A stretch of 9,080 bases of DNA, from assembly GCA_009695405.1 (NCBI GenBank), contig SIAZ01000149.1, forward strand, positions 1 to 9,080, read 5' to 3'. The position numbers and the translations under genes are program-made. The stretch's first letter is position 1, and each line of letters opens with the position of its first letter. This document shows positions 1-6,248 of this stretch, in pieces. The stretch is from Pedosphaera sp. (GTDB lineage Bacteria > Verrucomicrobiota > Verrucomicrobiia > Limisphaerales > UBA9464). A model generated the notes under the pieces. It saw only the letters and a list, made by a program, of their open reading frames with translations. It had not been told where the DNA came from and did not search any database.

Positions 1-185
1 TCGAGTCCATTCACCCGCTCCAACTTCTGCAACTACGACATTTGTGGCCCGACCCCCCGTTGGTGTCGGGTGGTGTGGGTGATGAACTTCCATGATTATC
101 TATTTTATTATACGAAGTAGGTTTAGGATCGGTGTAATGCACCGAATTTAACATTAATTCGCAAATCACATCAGCGTTTTAAACA
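1..185. other. Left-edge region without a recognisable gene
   Basis: No gene can be supported here. The first ~95 bases are GC-rich and open in more than one plus-strand frame, so they may be the end of a feature that starts outside the window. They contain a small hairpin: CCCGAC at 48-53 pairs with GTCGGG at 65-70, without a following T-tract. From about 95 the sequence turns AT-rich and stays so through the acyltransferase gene, marking a composition boundary. Confidence 0.4.
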
Positions 186-304
186 ATAAATTTATTGGCG
201 TATGCAGTTGACTCTTGTAAGTCGCAAAACCCTAGCAAATTCGCACCACAAACACCGTCAAATGCTGAGCTACAAGAGTCAACTGCATAGCCCCATAAAT
301 TTAT
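186..304. repeat. 34-bp imperfect inverted repeat with 51-base loop
   Basis: The arms are 186-219 and 271-304. The inner 19 bp (TATGCAGTTGACTCTTGTA at 201-219 and its reverse complement at 271-289) are perfect. The outer 10 bp (186-195 with 295-304) are also perfect, giving 31 of 34 paired positions. The 51-base spacer 220-270 shows no gene. The right arm ends 33 bases before the first ATG of the acyltransferase gene, so the structure would lie in or next to its promoter and leader. It could be a miniature inverted-repeat element, an operator-like site or a folded leader. I looked for integron attC core sites and found no matching pair. Confidence 0.75.
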
Positions 305-307
305 AAT
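302..307 (+). promoter_or_regulatory. Possible -10 element (TATAAT)
   Basis: A perfect TATAAT hexamer lies 30 bases upstream of the first ATG of the acyltransferase gene and overlaps the end of the right arm of the inverted repeat. No good -35 hexamer is seen at 16-18 bases, and AT-rich DNA produces this hexamer by chance, so this is only a candidate. Confidence 0.25.
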
Positions 308-337
308 AAAAATCCACCTGAATCAAAAATAATTACA

Positions 338-2212
338 ATGATGAATAAACCAAGTTTAACCAACAGCGAACCAAGATACTACGGGCTAGATCTCGTCCGA
401 TCCATAGCAATGCTACTAGGGATAGTGATTCATACATCCATATATTTTATGGATGACCAGGTTATCTGGATGAGGAAGGAGCATTTCACCGACCCATTAA
501 ATCAAATGGTTGTTGAATTCATTCATCTCTTTCGGATGCAACTTTTCTTTCTCTTGGCGGGATTTTTCGCTCAAATGGTCATTAATCGAAAAGGGTTGTC
601 GCCATTTTTAAAGGATAGATTCAAACGAATACTCATCCCATTTGTCTTTGCCGTAATTATATTCACCCCCCTAAACGATTTTGCGATCACCTGCAGCGGG
701 CAAGCTTCAATCATGAGACGGATTCTCATGGAACAACCATTTCTAGACTACTTAAAGAATATAGTGTTGTACGGATTTCTCATTAAAACACCCCATGTAG
801 ATGAAATTGGTTTCGGCTCTTTCTGGTTTATTTATTATCTCATCTTAATGTACGCAGCACATGTCTCACTGCGCTGGCTAATGCCACCAGCTATTATACC
901 GATGCTTAGCGGTTGGTTAAAGAATATTATACAAAGACCATTTGCTGCCATTTGGCTTGGTTTACTATGTTTTCCTATTCACCACTCACTGACAGAAGCA
1001 GTGTTTTTTCCTAATCAATTAAATTTTGAATGGAATAATATTGGCTACCATCTCGTGTTTTATATGTTTGGGGTTGGATTATACAACCTTCGTGATAGCA
1101 TTGAAAACCTGCAGAGAAACTGTTTTATCAACCTATCTCTGGGCGCCATTCTAGTGCCATTTACTATGCAACTCACGCCATTGGTTGATTCAATTTCCCC
1201 CAGCGTGGTACACGATCTTTTGAATTTCAAATTAATTGGATTCAACTGGGTCAGCGAAGCAATACTAGAAGGAGGTGTTCTTAAAATGGCTGTTGTTCTC
1301 ATGCGAGCCTGCGCGGGATGGTTATTTTGCCTTGGCTTTATTGGCCTGGCTGAGCGCTTCGTTCGAAAGTCAAATCCTGCAGTGAAGTATCTTTCCGAAT
1401 CCTCCTACTGGATATTTTACGTCCATGGTGGGCTTACTGCCAGCCTTTCATTCTTGCTGGCTAATTTAGACATCTTTAATTCGCTTACAAAGGCCTACAT
1501 CATTGTTGTCTCTAGCTTCTATATGTTATTTTGGTCCTACAACGCATTTGTAAGATACACATTTCTAGGTGACTATTTCATAGGGAAAAGGAAAGTTCGC
1601 AATCAAAATAAAGACAATGATCACATTAGCACTTTTGCGGTAATTAAATCCACTTGGCGCCCCATTTTAATTGGGTTTTGCGCCGTATACACAATCGGAA
1701 CCGCATTTCGAGCGCAAGGCCTAATACAAGGCAAAAAATATTTAAACGAAGCAAGCCTTGCTCAAGTTCCCGCTGTTTTTAATGATATTGATAAACTTGA
1801 TTATGTAACCGATCGTTTTGGAAGAACCTCGTTGCATTTAGCAGCAGAGTCCCCCGAGAAAATCAGAGATTACAATCCAGTTGAGAAACTATTAACTCAT
1901 TTTACGAATGTTAACCCGCTGGATACTATGAATCGAACACCGTTATTTAGCGCTTCTAGGATGGGCCACATTAAAGATGTTCAAATCTTATTGAAGGCTG
2001 GCGGAGACCCCAATATTGCAGACAAATACGGTCACACCCCAGCTCATGTTGCCGCCATCAAGGTTGGGCTAAAAGATAAGGCAGTATCTGATAATTACTT
2101 TGCACTATTGACCGTGCTCAAGGAAAACGGTGCAAATATAAACTTGAAGGATCACAAGGGCAGAGATGTAGCGGAATGCCTAAGAATCTTTGGAGGACGC
2201 ACTATTAAATAG
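338..2212 (+). CDS. Membrane acyltransferase-3 family protein with C-terminal ankyrin repeats
   Basis: This 624-residue protein has two parts. Residues ~14-415 resemble acyltransferase family 3 (OpgC/OafA-type integral membrane O-acyltransferases). Visible signs are the first helix YYGLDLVRSIAMLLGIVIH with His32, then FRMQLFFLLAGF (65-76) followed by the basic loop FLKDRFKRILIPF (90-102), GSFWFIYYLI (160-169) and SYWIFYVH (356-363). About ten hydrophobic segments precede residue 410. Such enzymes transfer acyl groups to glycans or lipids; the substrate cannot be told here. After a charged linker (415-440) comes one more hydrophobic segment (441-458), then ankyrin-like repeats at ~491-615 (GRTSLHLAA, NRTPLFSASRMGHIKDVQILLKAG, GHTPAHVAA, LKENGANINLKD). 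An extra helix before them would place the repeats on the opposite side of the membrane from a normal C-terminus (inference). Two adjacent ATGs (338, 341) could start it; no clear Shine-Dalgarno is present. The gene is AT-rich compared with its neighbours, suggesting transfer. Confidence 0.88.
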   Translation: MMNKPSLTNSEPRYYGLDLVRSIAMLLGIVIHTSIYFMDDQVIWMRKEHFTDPLNQMVVEFIHLFRMQLFFLLAGFFAQMVINRKGLSPFLKDRFKRILIPFVFAVIIFTPLNDFAITCSGQASIMRRILMEQPFLDYLKNIVLYGFLIKTPHVDEIGFGSFWFIYYLILMYAAHVSLRWLMPPAIIPMLSGWLKNIIQRPFAAIWLGLLCFPIHHSLTEAVFFPNQLNFEWNNIGYHLVFYMFGVGLYNLRDSIENLQRNCFINLSLGAILVPFTMQLTPLVDSISPSVVHDLLNFKLIGFNWVSEAILEGGVLKMAVVLMRACAGWLFCLGFIGLAERFVRKSNPAVKYLSESSYWIFYVHGGLTASLSFLLANLDIFNSLTKAYIIVVSSFYMLFWSYNAFVRYTFLGDYFIGKRKVRNQNKDNDHISTFAVIKSTWRPILIGFCAVYTIGTAFRAQGLIQGKKYLNEASLAQVPAVFNDIDKLDYVTDRFGRTSLHLAAESPEKIRDYNPVEKLLTHFTNVNPLDTMNRTPLFSASRMGHIKDVQILLKAGGDPNIADKYGHTPAHVAAIKVGLKDKAVSDNYFALLTVLKENGANINLKDHKGRDVAECLRIFGGRTIK

Positions 2213-2229
2213 ATAAAGTCTTCTGGCTT

Positions 2230-2269
2230 CTAATTTTAAACAATCAAAATAGGCAATTTTAAAAATTAG
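2230..2269 (+). terminator. Weak AT-rich hairpin after the acyltransferase gene
   Basis: CTAATTTT (2230-2237) pairs with AAAATTAG (2262-2269). The stem continues with AAA/TTT after a one-base bulge. It lies 17 bases past the stop codon and is followed by the T-rich stretch ATTTAATTTG. The stem has almost no GC pairs, so it would be a poor intrinsic terminator, but its position fits. Confidence 0.3.
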
Positions 2270-2425
2270 ATTTAATTTGAGGCTCATTATCTGTTTATCG
2301 ATCATCAAAACTAGGTGACCCGGCGTACGAATACCGCTTAGCTCCAGTAGCTGGCGACTAAAAATGGATTAATGCGCACCAGTCGTCGGCACCAGGGCAT
2401 CGGGATGTGGCAATCATTTGGAAGT
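2270..2425. other. Intergenic stretch, no gene seen
   Basis: No convincing reading frame on either strand. Composition changes from AT-rich to mixed near 2315, the right-hand limit of the AT-rich island. A short imperfect hairpin around CCAGtagCTGG (about 2344-2354) is the only local structure noticed. Confidence 0.4.
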
Positions 2426-2461
2426 GGCTTGTCCTGATGCACAGTATGATCAGAACAAGCC
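2426..2461 (-). terminator. Strong hairpin downstream of truncated minus-strand gene
   Basis: GGCTTGTCCTGAT (2426-2438) pairs with ATCAGAACAAGCC (2449-2461), 12 of 13 pairs, with a 10-base loop. On the minus strand it begins 22 bases after the stop codon of the gene fragment ending at 2484, a typical terminator distance. There is no T-tract on either side, so it may instead be an mRNA 3' stabiliser or a repeat hairpin. Confidence 0.45.
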
Positions 2462-2483
2462 CCCTCAGCCGTAGCAACCTAGA

Positions 2484-2578
2484 CTACTTGTTCTCTTCAA
2501 CAAACTTGGCAGTATAGCCTTTTTCGTGATCATCAACAAAGGAGCCGTTTTTGAGCTGTTGCCAATGCGCCTTGTAGG
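2484..2578 (-). pseudogene. C-terminal tail of a truncated gene, family unknown
   Basis: Reading the minus strand from the outer edge of the 61-bp repeat arm, about 31 codons are open and end in a TAG stop. The residues (PYKAHWQQLKNGSF, then VDDHEKGYTAKFVEENK) look like the end of an ordinary soluble protein, and a strong hairpin follows at terminator distance. The open frame continues upstream into the repeat arm and intron end only by chance, so the 5' part of the gene is lost. No matching N-terminal part was recognised beyond the right arm at 4699. I do not recognise the family; the interpretation as a gene cut by the palindromic element is an inference. Confidence 0.45.
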
Positions 2579-2639
2579 GCCGGTGTAAGAAGCTTTCTGT
2601 AATTAGCTCTCCGACTGCTCCTTCCCAACCCCTGCGGGG
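2579..2639. repeat. Left arm of perfect 61-bp inverted repeat
   Basis: All 61 bases are the exact reverse complement of 4638-4698. The inner end carries its own small hairpin, CCCCTGCGGGG. Outward of 2579 and inward of 2639 the identity breaks, although a few further matches continue inward. Reading outward from the centre, the arm encodes the peptide RRGWEGAVGELITESFLHR, as does the other arm. No target-site duplication is evident outside the arms. Confidence 0.95.
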
Positions 2640-2648
2640 TCGGTTGCG

Positions 2649-2720
2649 GTCGAGTAGGGATGGCTGATTGCCCAGCCACCCCTCTCTCAGAACCGGACTG
2701 GCGGATCTCGCATCCGGCTC
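2649..2720 (-). ncRNA. Group II intron domains V and VI
   Basis: Domain V is 2690-2720. GAGCCGGAT pairs with GTCCGGTTC as a 9-bp lower helix including the AGC catalytic triad, with a two-base bulge (CA) on the 3' strand. The upper helix is only GCG/CGC around a five-base loop, so the domain has 31 rather than the usual 34 bases and no GNRA tetraloop. Domain VI follows as a hairpin with GGGGTGGCTG paired to CAGCCATCCC, then CTACTCGAC, where the A of CTAC is the likely branch point. Domain V starts 13 bases after the maturase stop codon. Confidence 0.8.
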
Positions 2721-2733
2721 TTTGGACGATATT

Positions 2734-4209
2734 TCAGAACGCAAAGCTCATTTGCGAACCTGAAGCTGCAGGACGGTGGTGCTTCAACCATTGGCCTTCA
2801 AGCGAGTTCAGGCGACCGATGAACCACGCCAAGCCGTACGCTTTATGGACCCCGAAGCGAGCACTCTTGTGCCACACCCCGCGACTACTCCACGCCGTTT
2901 TGGCAGCCGTTCCTTCGCTCGCCCCATTCCGAACCAAATGCCGAAATAGAAACCGGGGTCGCTTCTGCTGCCGGATGGCAATCGCTCGCACCCGTCGTCG
3001 GACGTGTGCGTCGAGTCCTCTCCAACTGCGGATTGCTTCATGGTCGCAGATTCGAAAGTACGCCCCCCACCCTTCTATGTAGGTGTTGAGCTCCTTCAAA
3101 CAGGCATCCACGGATTGGCCCCACGTTCTCGGTGTCATTTCTTTGAGATTGGCTTTGATCCGATCCGTCGCTTTGTGCGACAGGTACACCAACCATCCTT
3201 TCTCCTGGTGACGGCTGAACCGAAACCCCAGGAAGTGAACGTCGTGCGGTTGGCGGACGGCGCTCTTATCCGTGTTCACTTGCAGCCGCAATCGCTTCTC
3301 AAGGAAACTACTGATACTGCTCATGACTCGGTCTCCGGCGCGTGGACTGCCCACAAAAATATTGCAGTCGTCCGCGTACCGTACAAAGCGCAATCCACGC
3401 CGCTCCAACTCCCAGTCCAACTCATTCAAAACCACATTGGAAAGTAACGGGGAAAGCGGACCGCCTTGCGGAGTGCCTTCATCCGTTACCACTTTTGTCC
3501 CGTCGGGCATTACCACCCGCGCTTTGAGCGTCCTTCCGATCAATTCTAGAACCCGAGGGTCCCGGATTTTCTCCGAAAGCTTGGCCAGTAGGCGCTGGTG
3601 ATTGACCCGGTCGAAGAACTTGGCCAGATCGATATCCACCACCGTCGTCAATCCCGCTTGCAGATGTTCACGCGCTTGGGCTATCGCCGTCTACGCGCCA
3701 CGTCCACGGCGGAATCCGTGACTGCTGTCATGGAAGGTGGGGTCAAAAATCGGTTCCAACACTTGCAGAATCGCCTGTTGAACCCAGCGATCAATGACGT
3801 TTGGAATACCCAGTCCTCTTTGACCTCCCCCGGGTTTGGGTAACCAAACCCGTCGGACGTCGCCAGGGCGGTAGTGTCCCGCCAGGAGTTCCCGGCGTAG
3901 TTGGGGCACCAGCGTGGCGTGGTCTTGCTCCACTTCCTTCACACTGAGGCCGTCGACTCCGGGAGCTCCTTTGTTTTGAACTACTTTGGTCAAGGCCACC
4001 TGGAGGTTGAGCTCCGAGGTGATTCGTTCCATCAGCTGACTTACGTCCGCTGGTACAGCCATGAAATCTTGGAATTCCTTGTCCTTGGCTTTGTGCAGCC
4101 GCGACGAGGCGCTTCCCATTAGGTCGGGAATCTCTTCGTCGCCGCCCCCTTGCGGGCTGTCGGCGAACGCCATAAACAGTTGTTCGGACTTCATTGTTCT
4201 CATTTTCAT
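2734..4209 (-). pseudogene. ltrA: Group II intron maturase/reverse transcriptase interrupted by an in-frame amber codon
   Basis: The full frame is 491 codons, a normal length for a maturase without an endonuclease domain. The only interruption is TAG at 3691-3693, within the N-terminal reverse transcriptase motifs: SSHGFRRGRGA, stop, TAIAQAREHLQAG, then TTVVDIDLAKFFDRV. The two halves (4209-3691 and 3690-2734) are in the same frame, so this is a nonsense change, not a frameshift. Motifs in order: NKGAPGVDG, LGIPNVIDRWVQQA, VDIDLAKFFDRV, GTPQGGPLSPLLSNV, the catalytic RYADD, FLGFRFS, then the maturase X region (LNTYIEGWGAYF). No HNH nuclease follows. Upstream, AAGGGG at 4218-4213 is best spaced for the ATG at 4203 rather than 4209. 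In the family the protein binds its intron RNA, helps splicing and copies the intron into new DNA sites. Product is probably non-functional unless the amber codon is suppressed. Confidence 0.9.
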
Positions 4210-4212
4210 GAT

Positions 4213-4218
4213 CCCCTT
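4213..4218 (-). promoter_or_regulatory. Ribosome binding site of the intron maturase
   Basis: AAGGGG on the minus strand lies 3 bases before the ATG at 4209 and 9 bases before the ATG at 4203, so it favours the second ATG as the original start. It is the clearest Shine-Dalgarno-like site in the window; the host-type genes here lack one. Confidence 0.6.
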
Positions 4219-4637
4219 TGCTCACCGGGCTTTCACCCGCTTCAACGCTACTACGGAATCATCCGACTTCTCTCTCGACTTCGCCCAGGTGTCGTTGCCT
4301 TCACTCCGAGCTACCTTGTCACCAAGGATCGAAAGAGATCTCTTGGAGTAAGACGATGCGCTTTCCTGTCTTCCTGTCCTCAATACACAATGAACCCCTC
4401 GGAAAATTGGGCGTCGTGTTTCGAAGCACACAAACCCGGTTCATCCTGCCTTACGAGGCTTCACTTTCGTTCAGGAATCCATTTCGTTTCCAACTTCCTC
4501 CCCACAGAACCTCGCGGTCCTGCAGTTGTCTTCAACTCGTGGTTACCTTCCGAAGGCCCCACAGCGGACTTTCACCGCCAAGCTCATCATCATGTCCAAC
4601 GCACCTCGGCTCGCTACGCTCGCCATTGCTCCACCTC

Positions 4638-4698
4638 CCCCGCAGGGGTTGGGAAGGAGCAGTCGGAGAGCTAATTACAGAAAGCTTCTTACACCGGC
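4638..4698. repeat. Right arm of perfect 61-bp inverted repeat
   Basis: Exact reverse complement of 2579-2639 over all 61 positions. Between this arm and the intron 5' end lie 33 bases (4605-4637), and between the intron 3' end and the left arm lie 9 bases (2640-2648). Without the intron the arms are separated by only 42 bases, making one 164-bp palindromic element. The plus-strand frame through this arm reads RRGWEGAVGELITESFLHR and then runs on briefly into flanking DNA, ending at 4757. Confidence 0.95.
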
Positions 4699-4882
4699 TT
4701 TCGCAAACATCGGTTTCGCGGCGAATCGATGCTGCATGGCCAAACCCTCAGCCATGAGTTCCTGAAAAATTGGATCGTCTTCCAAGTTCACTGCTGACCC
4801 ATCCGGTTTGCTGGAGACGCATTTTGCCCAACTCGATGAATTGGCTGGTCAGCACGGGATTCACTTCGGCGGAACCCAGTGC
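4699..4882. other. Short intergenic stretch between palindrome and repeat
   Basis: No supported gene. One plus-strand frame (about 4775-4870) reads protein-like, including GLLETHFAQLDELAGQHG, but it has no start and ends within the neighbouring repeat. It may be a gene remnant; I could not assign it. Confidence 0.3.
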
Positions 4883-4990
4883 CCAACTCTGGCCAACCAG
4901 CCCAGAGCACCTCACCGGAATAGTCTCTGAAGCCTGTACCGCGGCCTGGCCACCGGGGCCGACGACGAACGCTATTTCCAAATCATCCCG
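4883..4990 (+). repeat. Diverged direct repeat, copy 1 (internally deleted)
   Basis: The stretch CCAACTCTGGCCAACC (4883-4898), then GTCTCTGAAGCCTGT (4923-4937), then GCGGCCTGGCCACCG (4941-4955) occur in the same order and strand in copy 2 at 6385-6630. In copy 2 the last two are separated by about 140 extra bases, so copy 1 looks like an internally deleted version. Its right end overlaps the last codons of the Fic gene, which is read on the opposite strand. Confidence 0.75.
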
Positions 4991-6227
4991 GCCCACACCC
5001 AACCGACCCAGTAGACGAATCCGGCTCGTCGACAGGAAGATCGACATACAGTTGGGGAAAATAGAATTCGAGAATCTTGGGCGGAAAGCCCGGCTGCAGG
5101 GGCCCCTTAGGGCTGGGCGATTCAATGAGGCCCTCTTGCAGGCCGAGCTTGATGATTTCGGCGGAGACCGTGGCCCCCTTGCCCGAGATTTCTTGCACGC
5201 GGGTCCGGGAAATTTCGCCTTCGTCAATCAGGGTCCGCACGACTCGCATGAGTTCCTCCCGATAGAGTTTCAGGTGGAGAGTTTCGAACTGAAAGTAACG
5301 TTCCACCCGTGTCCGCAGGGCCGACAGGCCGAGCAGGCTGCTCATGAACTGGATCTGGTCGAGCACGGTTTCGAGGAAGAACTGACAGAAGGCCACAAGT
5401 CCGGCGTCTGTCAGGTTTCCGCGTCCATCCAAGTCGTTGCGTCGCCCGGCGTCAGCAGCTTGCAGGTAGTTGTAGTAACGCTGCCGTTGCCGCGCCATTC
5501 CACGGGAGAGAGTCCACAATCCGCCGCCATCCAGGCCGTGGTGAATCATCAAGGCTTGGGAATGGAGTCGGATGACCCGCCCATTGCCATCTCCGAAAGG
5601 ATGAATCCACGCCAGCCGGTGATGTGCCGCCGCGATGGCGGTCAGGCGATCCGTTGCGATGATGTCCTTGGAACCGTAGAACTGATTGAACCGGCTGAGG
5701 AATTGGGGAAGCGCGTCGAACTGCGGCGGCGTGTGTTGGCCCACGTCGACCATGAAATCGCGCAACCGACCCGGCTCGATCCGATAAACCTGCCCACTTA
5801 AGGTCTTGGCCCAGTGAAGCGGTTCAGGGAGCCGCTGGTAGAATTCGCGATGCAGCCAGCAGATGAACTCGGACCCGTAGACATCCACCGTTTCCCCCGC
5901 CAGTCGATCGACCATGAGCTTCTCCACCCCAATGTGGGCGAGGCCCAGATGCTGGTGGTTGCGCTGGATTTCGTCGGCTGAAAAGTCCTGCTTCAACGCC
6001 CGCTCGATGTCCCGGGGAGTCGTCTTGTGTCCCTCAATCAGGTTGGAGTAGTAGCAGTTCATCTCACGGACCAGACCGGCGATCCGGCGCAGGACCTCGG
6101 GCGAGTGAACCTGACCGGTGAGGCGACCGGAGGCTGCCAGGATGTCGCAGGTGATTTTGGCGAGCGTTTCCCGCCCCGCCACCGGCAGCAGCGGTTCCAT
6201 CGAGGTCGGGCTCTGATAAACCTCCAT
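4983..6227 (-). CDS. fic: Fic domain protein, class II (predicted AMP transferase)
   Basis: The 414-residue protein has the Fic signature HPFGDGNGRVIR at 209-220, matching HPFx(D/E)GNGRxxR, with catalytic His209. Proteins of this family usually transfer AMP from ATP to a hydroxyl side chain of a target protein. An N-terminal SNLIEG (61-66) matches the (S/T)xxxE(G/N) inhibitory helix of class II Fic proteins, where the glutamate (Glu65) blocks productive ATP binding, so the enzyme is probably self-inhibited until triggered. The C-terminal part (~325-385, with MRVVRTLIDEGEISRTRVQEISG) looks like a winged helix, common in this class and suggesting DNA binding or autoregulation. The last ~10 residues (STGSVGCGPG) are encoded by the flanking direct repeat and are likely not ancestral. 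The start ATG at 6227 has no Shine-Dalgarno; repeated GAAGATC motifs lie upstream. Cytosolic. The target is unknown. It stands alone, with no separate antitoxin next to it. Confidence 0.93.
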   Translation of the reverse strand: MEVYQSPTSMEPLLPVAGRETLAKITCDILAASGRLTGQVHSPEVLRRIAGLVREMNCYYSNLIEGHKTTPRDIERALKQDFSADEIQRNHQHLGLAHIGVEKLMVDRLAGETVDVYGSEFICWLHREFYQRLPEPLHWAKTLSGQVYRIEPGRLRDFMVDVGQHTPPQFDALPQFLSRFNQFYGSKDIIATDRLTAIAAAHHRLAWIHPFGDGNGRVIRLHSQALMIHHGLDGGGLWTLSRGMARQRQRYYNYLQAADAGRRNDLDGRGNLTDAGLVAFCQFFLETVLDQIQFMSSLLGLSALRTRVERYFQFETLHLKLYREELMRVVRTLIDEGEISRTRVQEISGKGATVSAEIIKLGLQEGLIESPSPKGPLQPGFPPKILEFYFPQLYVDLPVDEPDSSTGSVGCGPG

Positions 6228-6248
6228 AATAGATGAAAACCGAAAATC

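Larger units (their letters stand above)
2649..4604 (-). mobile_element. Group II intron, about 1956 bases, probably inactive
   Basis: On the minus strand the intron starts GTGCG at 4604, matching the GUGYG 5' consensus, with GGTGAAAGTCCGC soon after, as in domain I of many bacterial group II introns. It ends with a domain V/VI structure and ...CTACTCGAC at 2649, matching the usual 3' AY end with a branch-point adenosine about eight bases upstream. The maturase gene sits in the expected domain IV position. Length is normal for a compact bacterial group II intron. The intron lies in the loop between two 61-bp inverted arms and three bases after a short hairpin. Insertion next to hairpins is typical of the group IIC lineage; the class assignment is an inference. 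A stop codon in the maturase and a shortened domain V suggest it can no longer splice or move by itself. Confidence 0.85.

Noticed and set aside
1..120. Possible plus-strand gene end at the left edge
   Set aside because: Frame 1 is open to a TAG at 118-120, but a second frame is also open for most of it and the translation crosses the composition boundary. Not enough to call a gene.
140..304. Integron attC site around the left inverted repeat
   Set aside because: A single RYYYAAC-like match (146-152) has no partner GTTRRRY at the right place, and the arms lack the attC core arrangement.
2579..2639. 61-bp arms as insertion sequence terminal repeats of a transposase element
   Set aside because: There is no transposase between the arms, only an intron, and no target-site duplication is visible outside them.
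2660..3447. Plus-strand ORFs opposite the maturase
   Set aside because: They are shadows of the reverse transcriptase gene, which has the family motifs on the minus strand.
2734..4209. Retron or diversity-generating reverse transcriptase, or a frameshifted pair of genes
   Set aside because: The maturase X region and the domain V/VI structure just downstream identify a group II intron. No template/variable repeat pair was seen. The two parts share one frame, so the break is a stop codon, not a frameshift.
4218..4757. Plus-strand ORF of 179 codons
   Set aside because: It runs through intron RNA domains and the palindrome arm in antisense to the intron. Only the repeat-derived peptide is shared with another place.
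4770..5801. Long 343-codon plus-strand ORF
   Set aside because: It is antisense to the Fic gene, whose motifs are clear on the minus strand. The plus-strand translation has no recognisable domain and reflects GC-rich codon bias.
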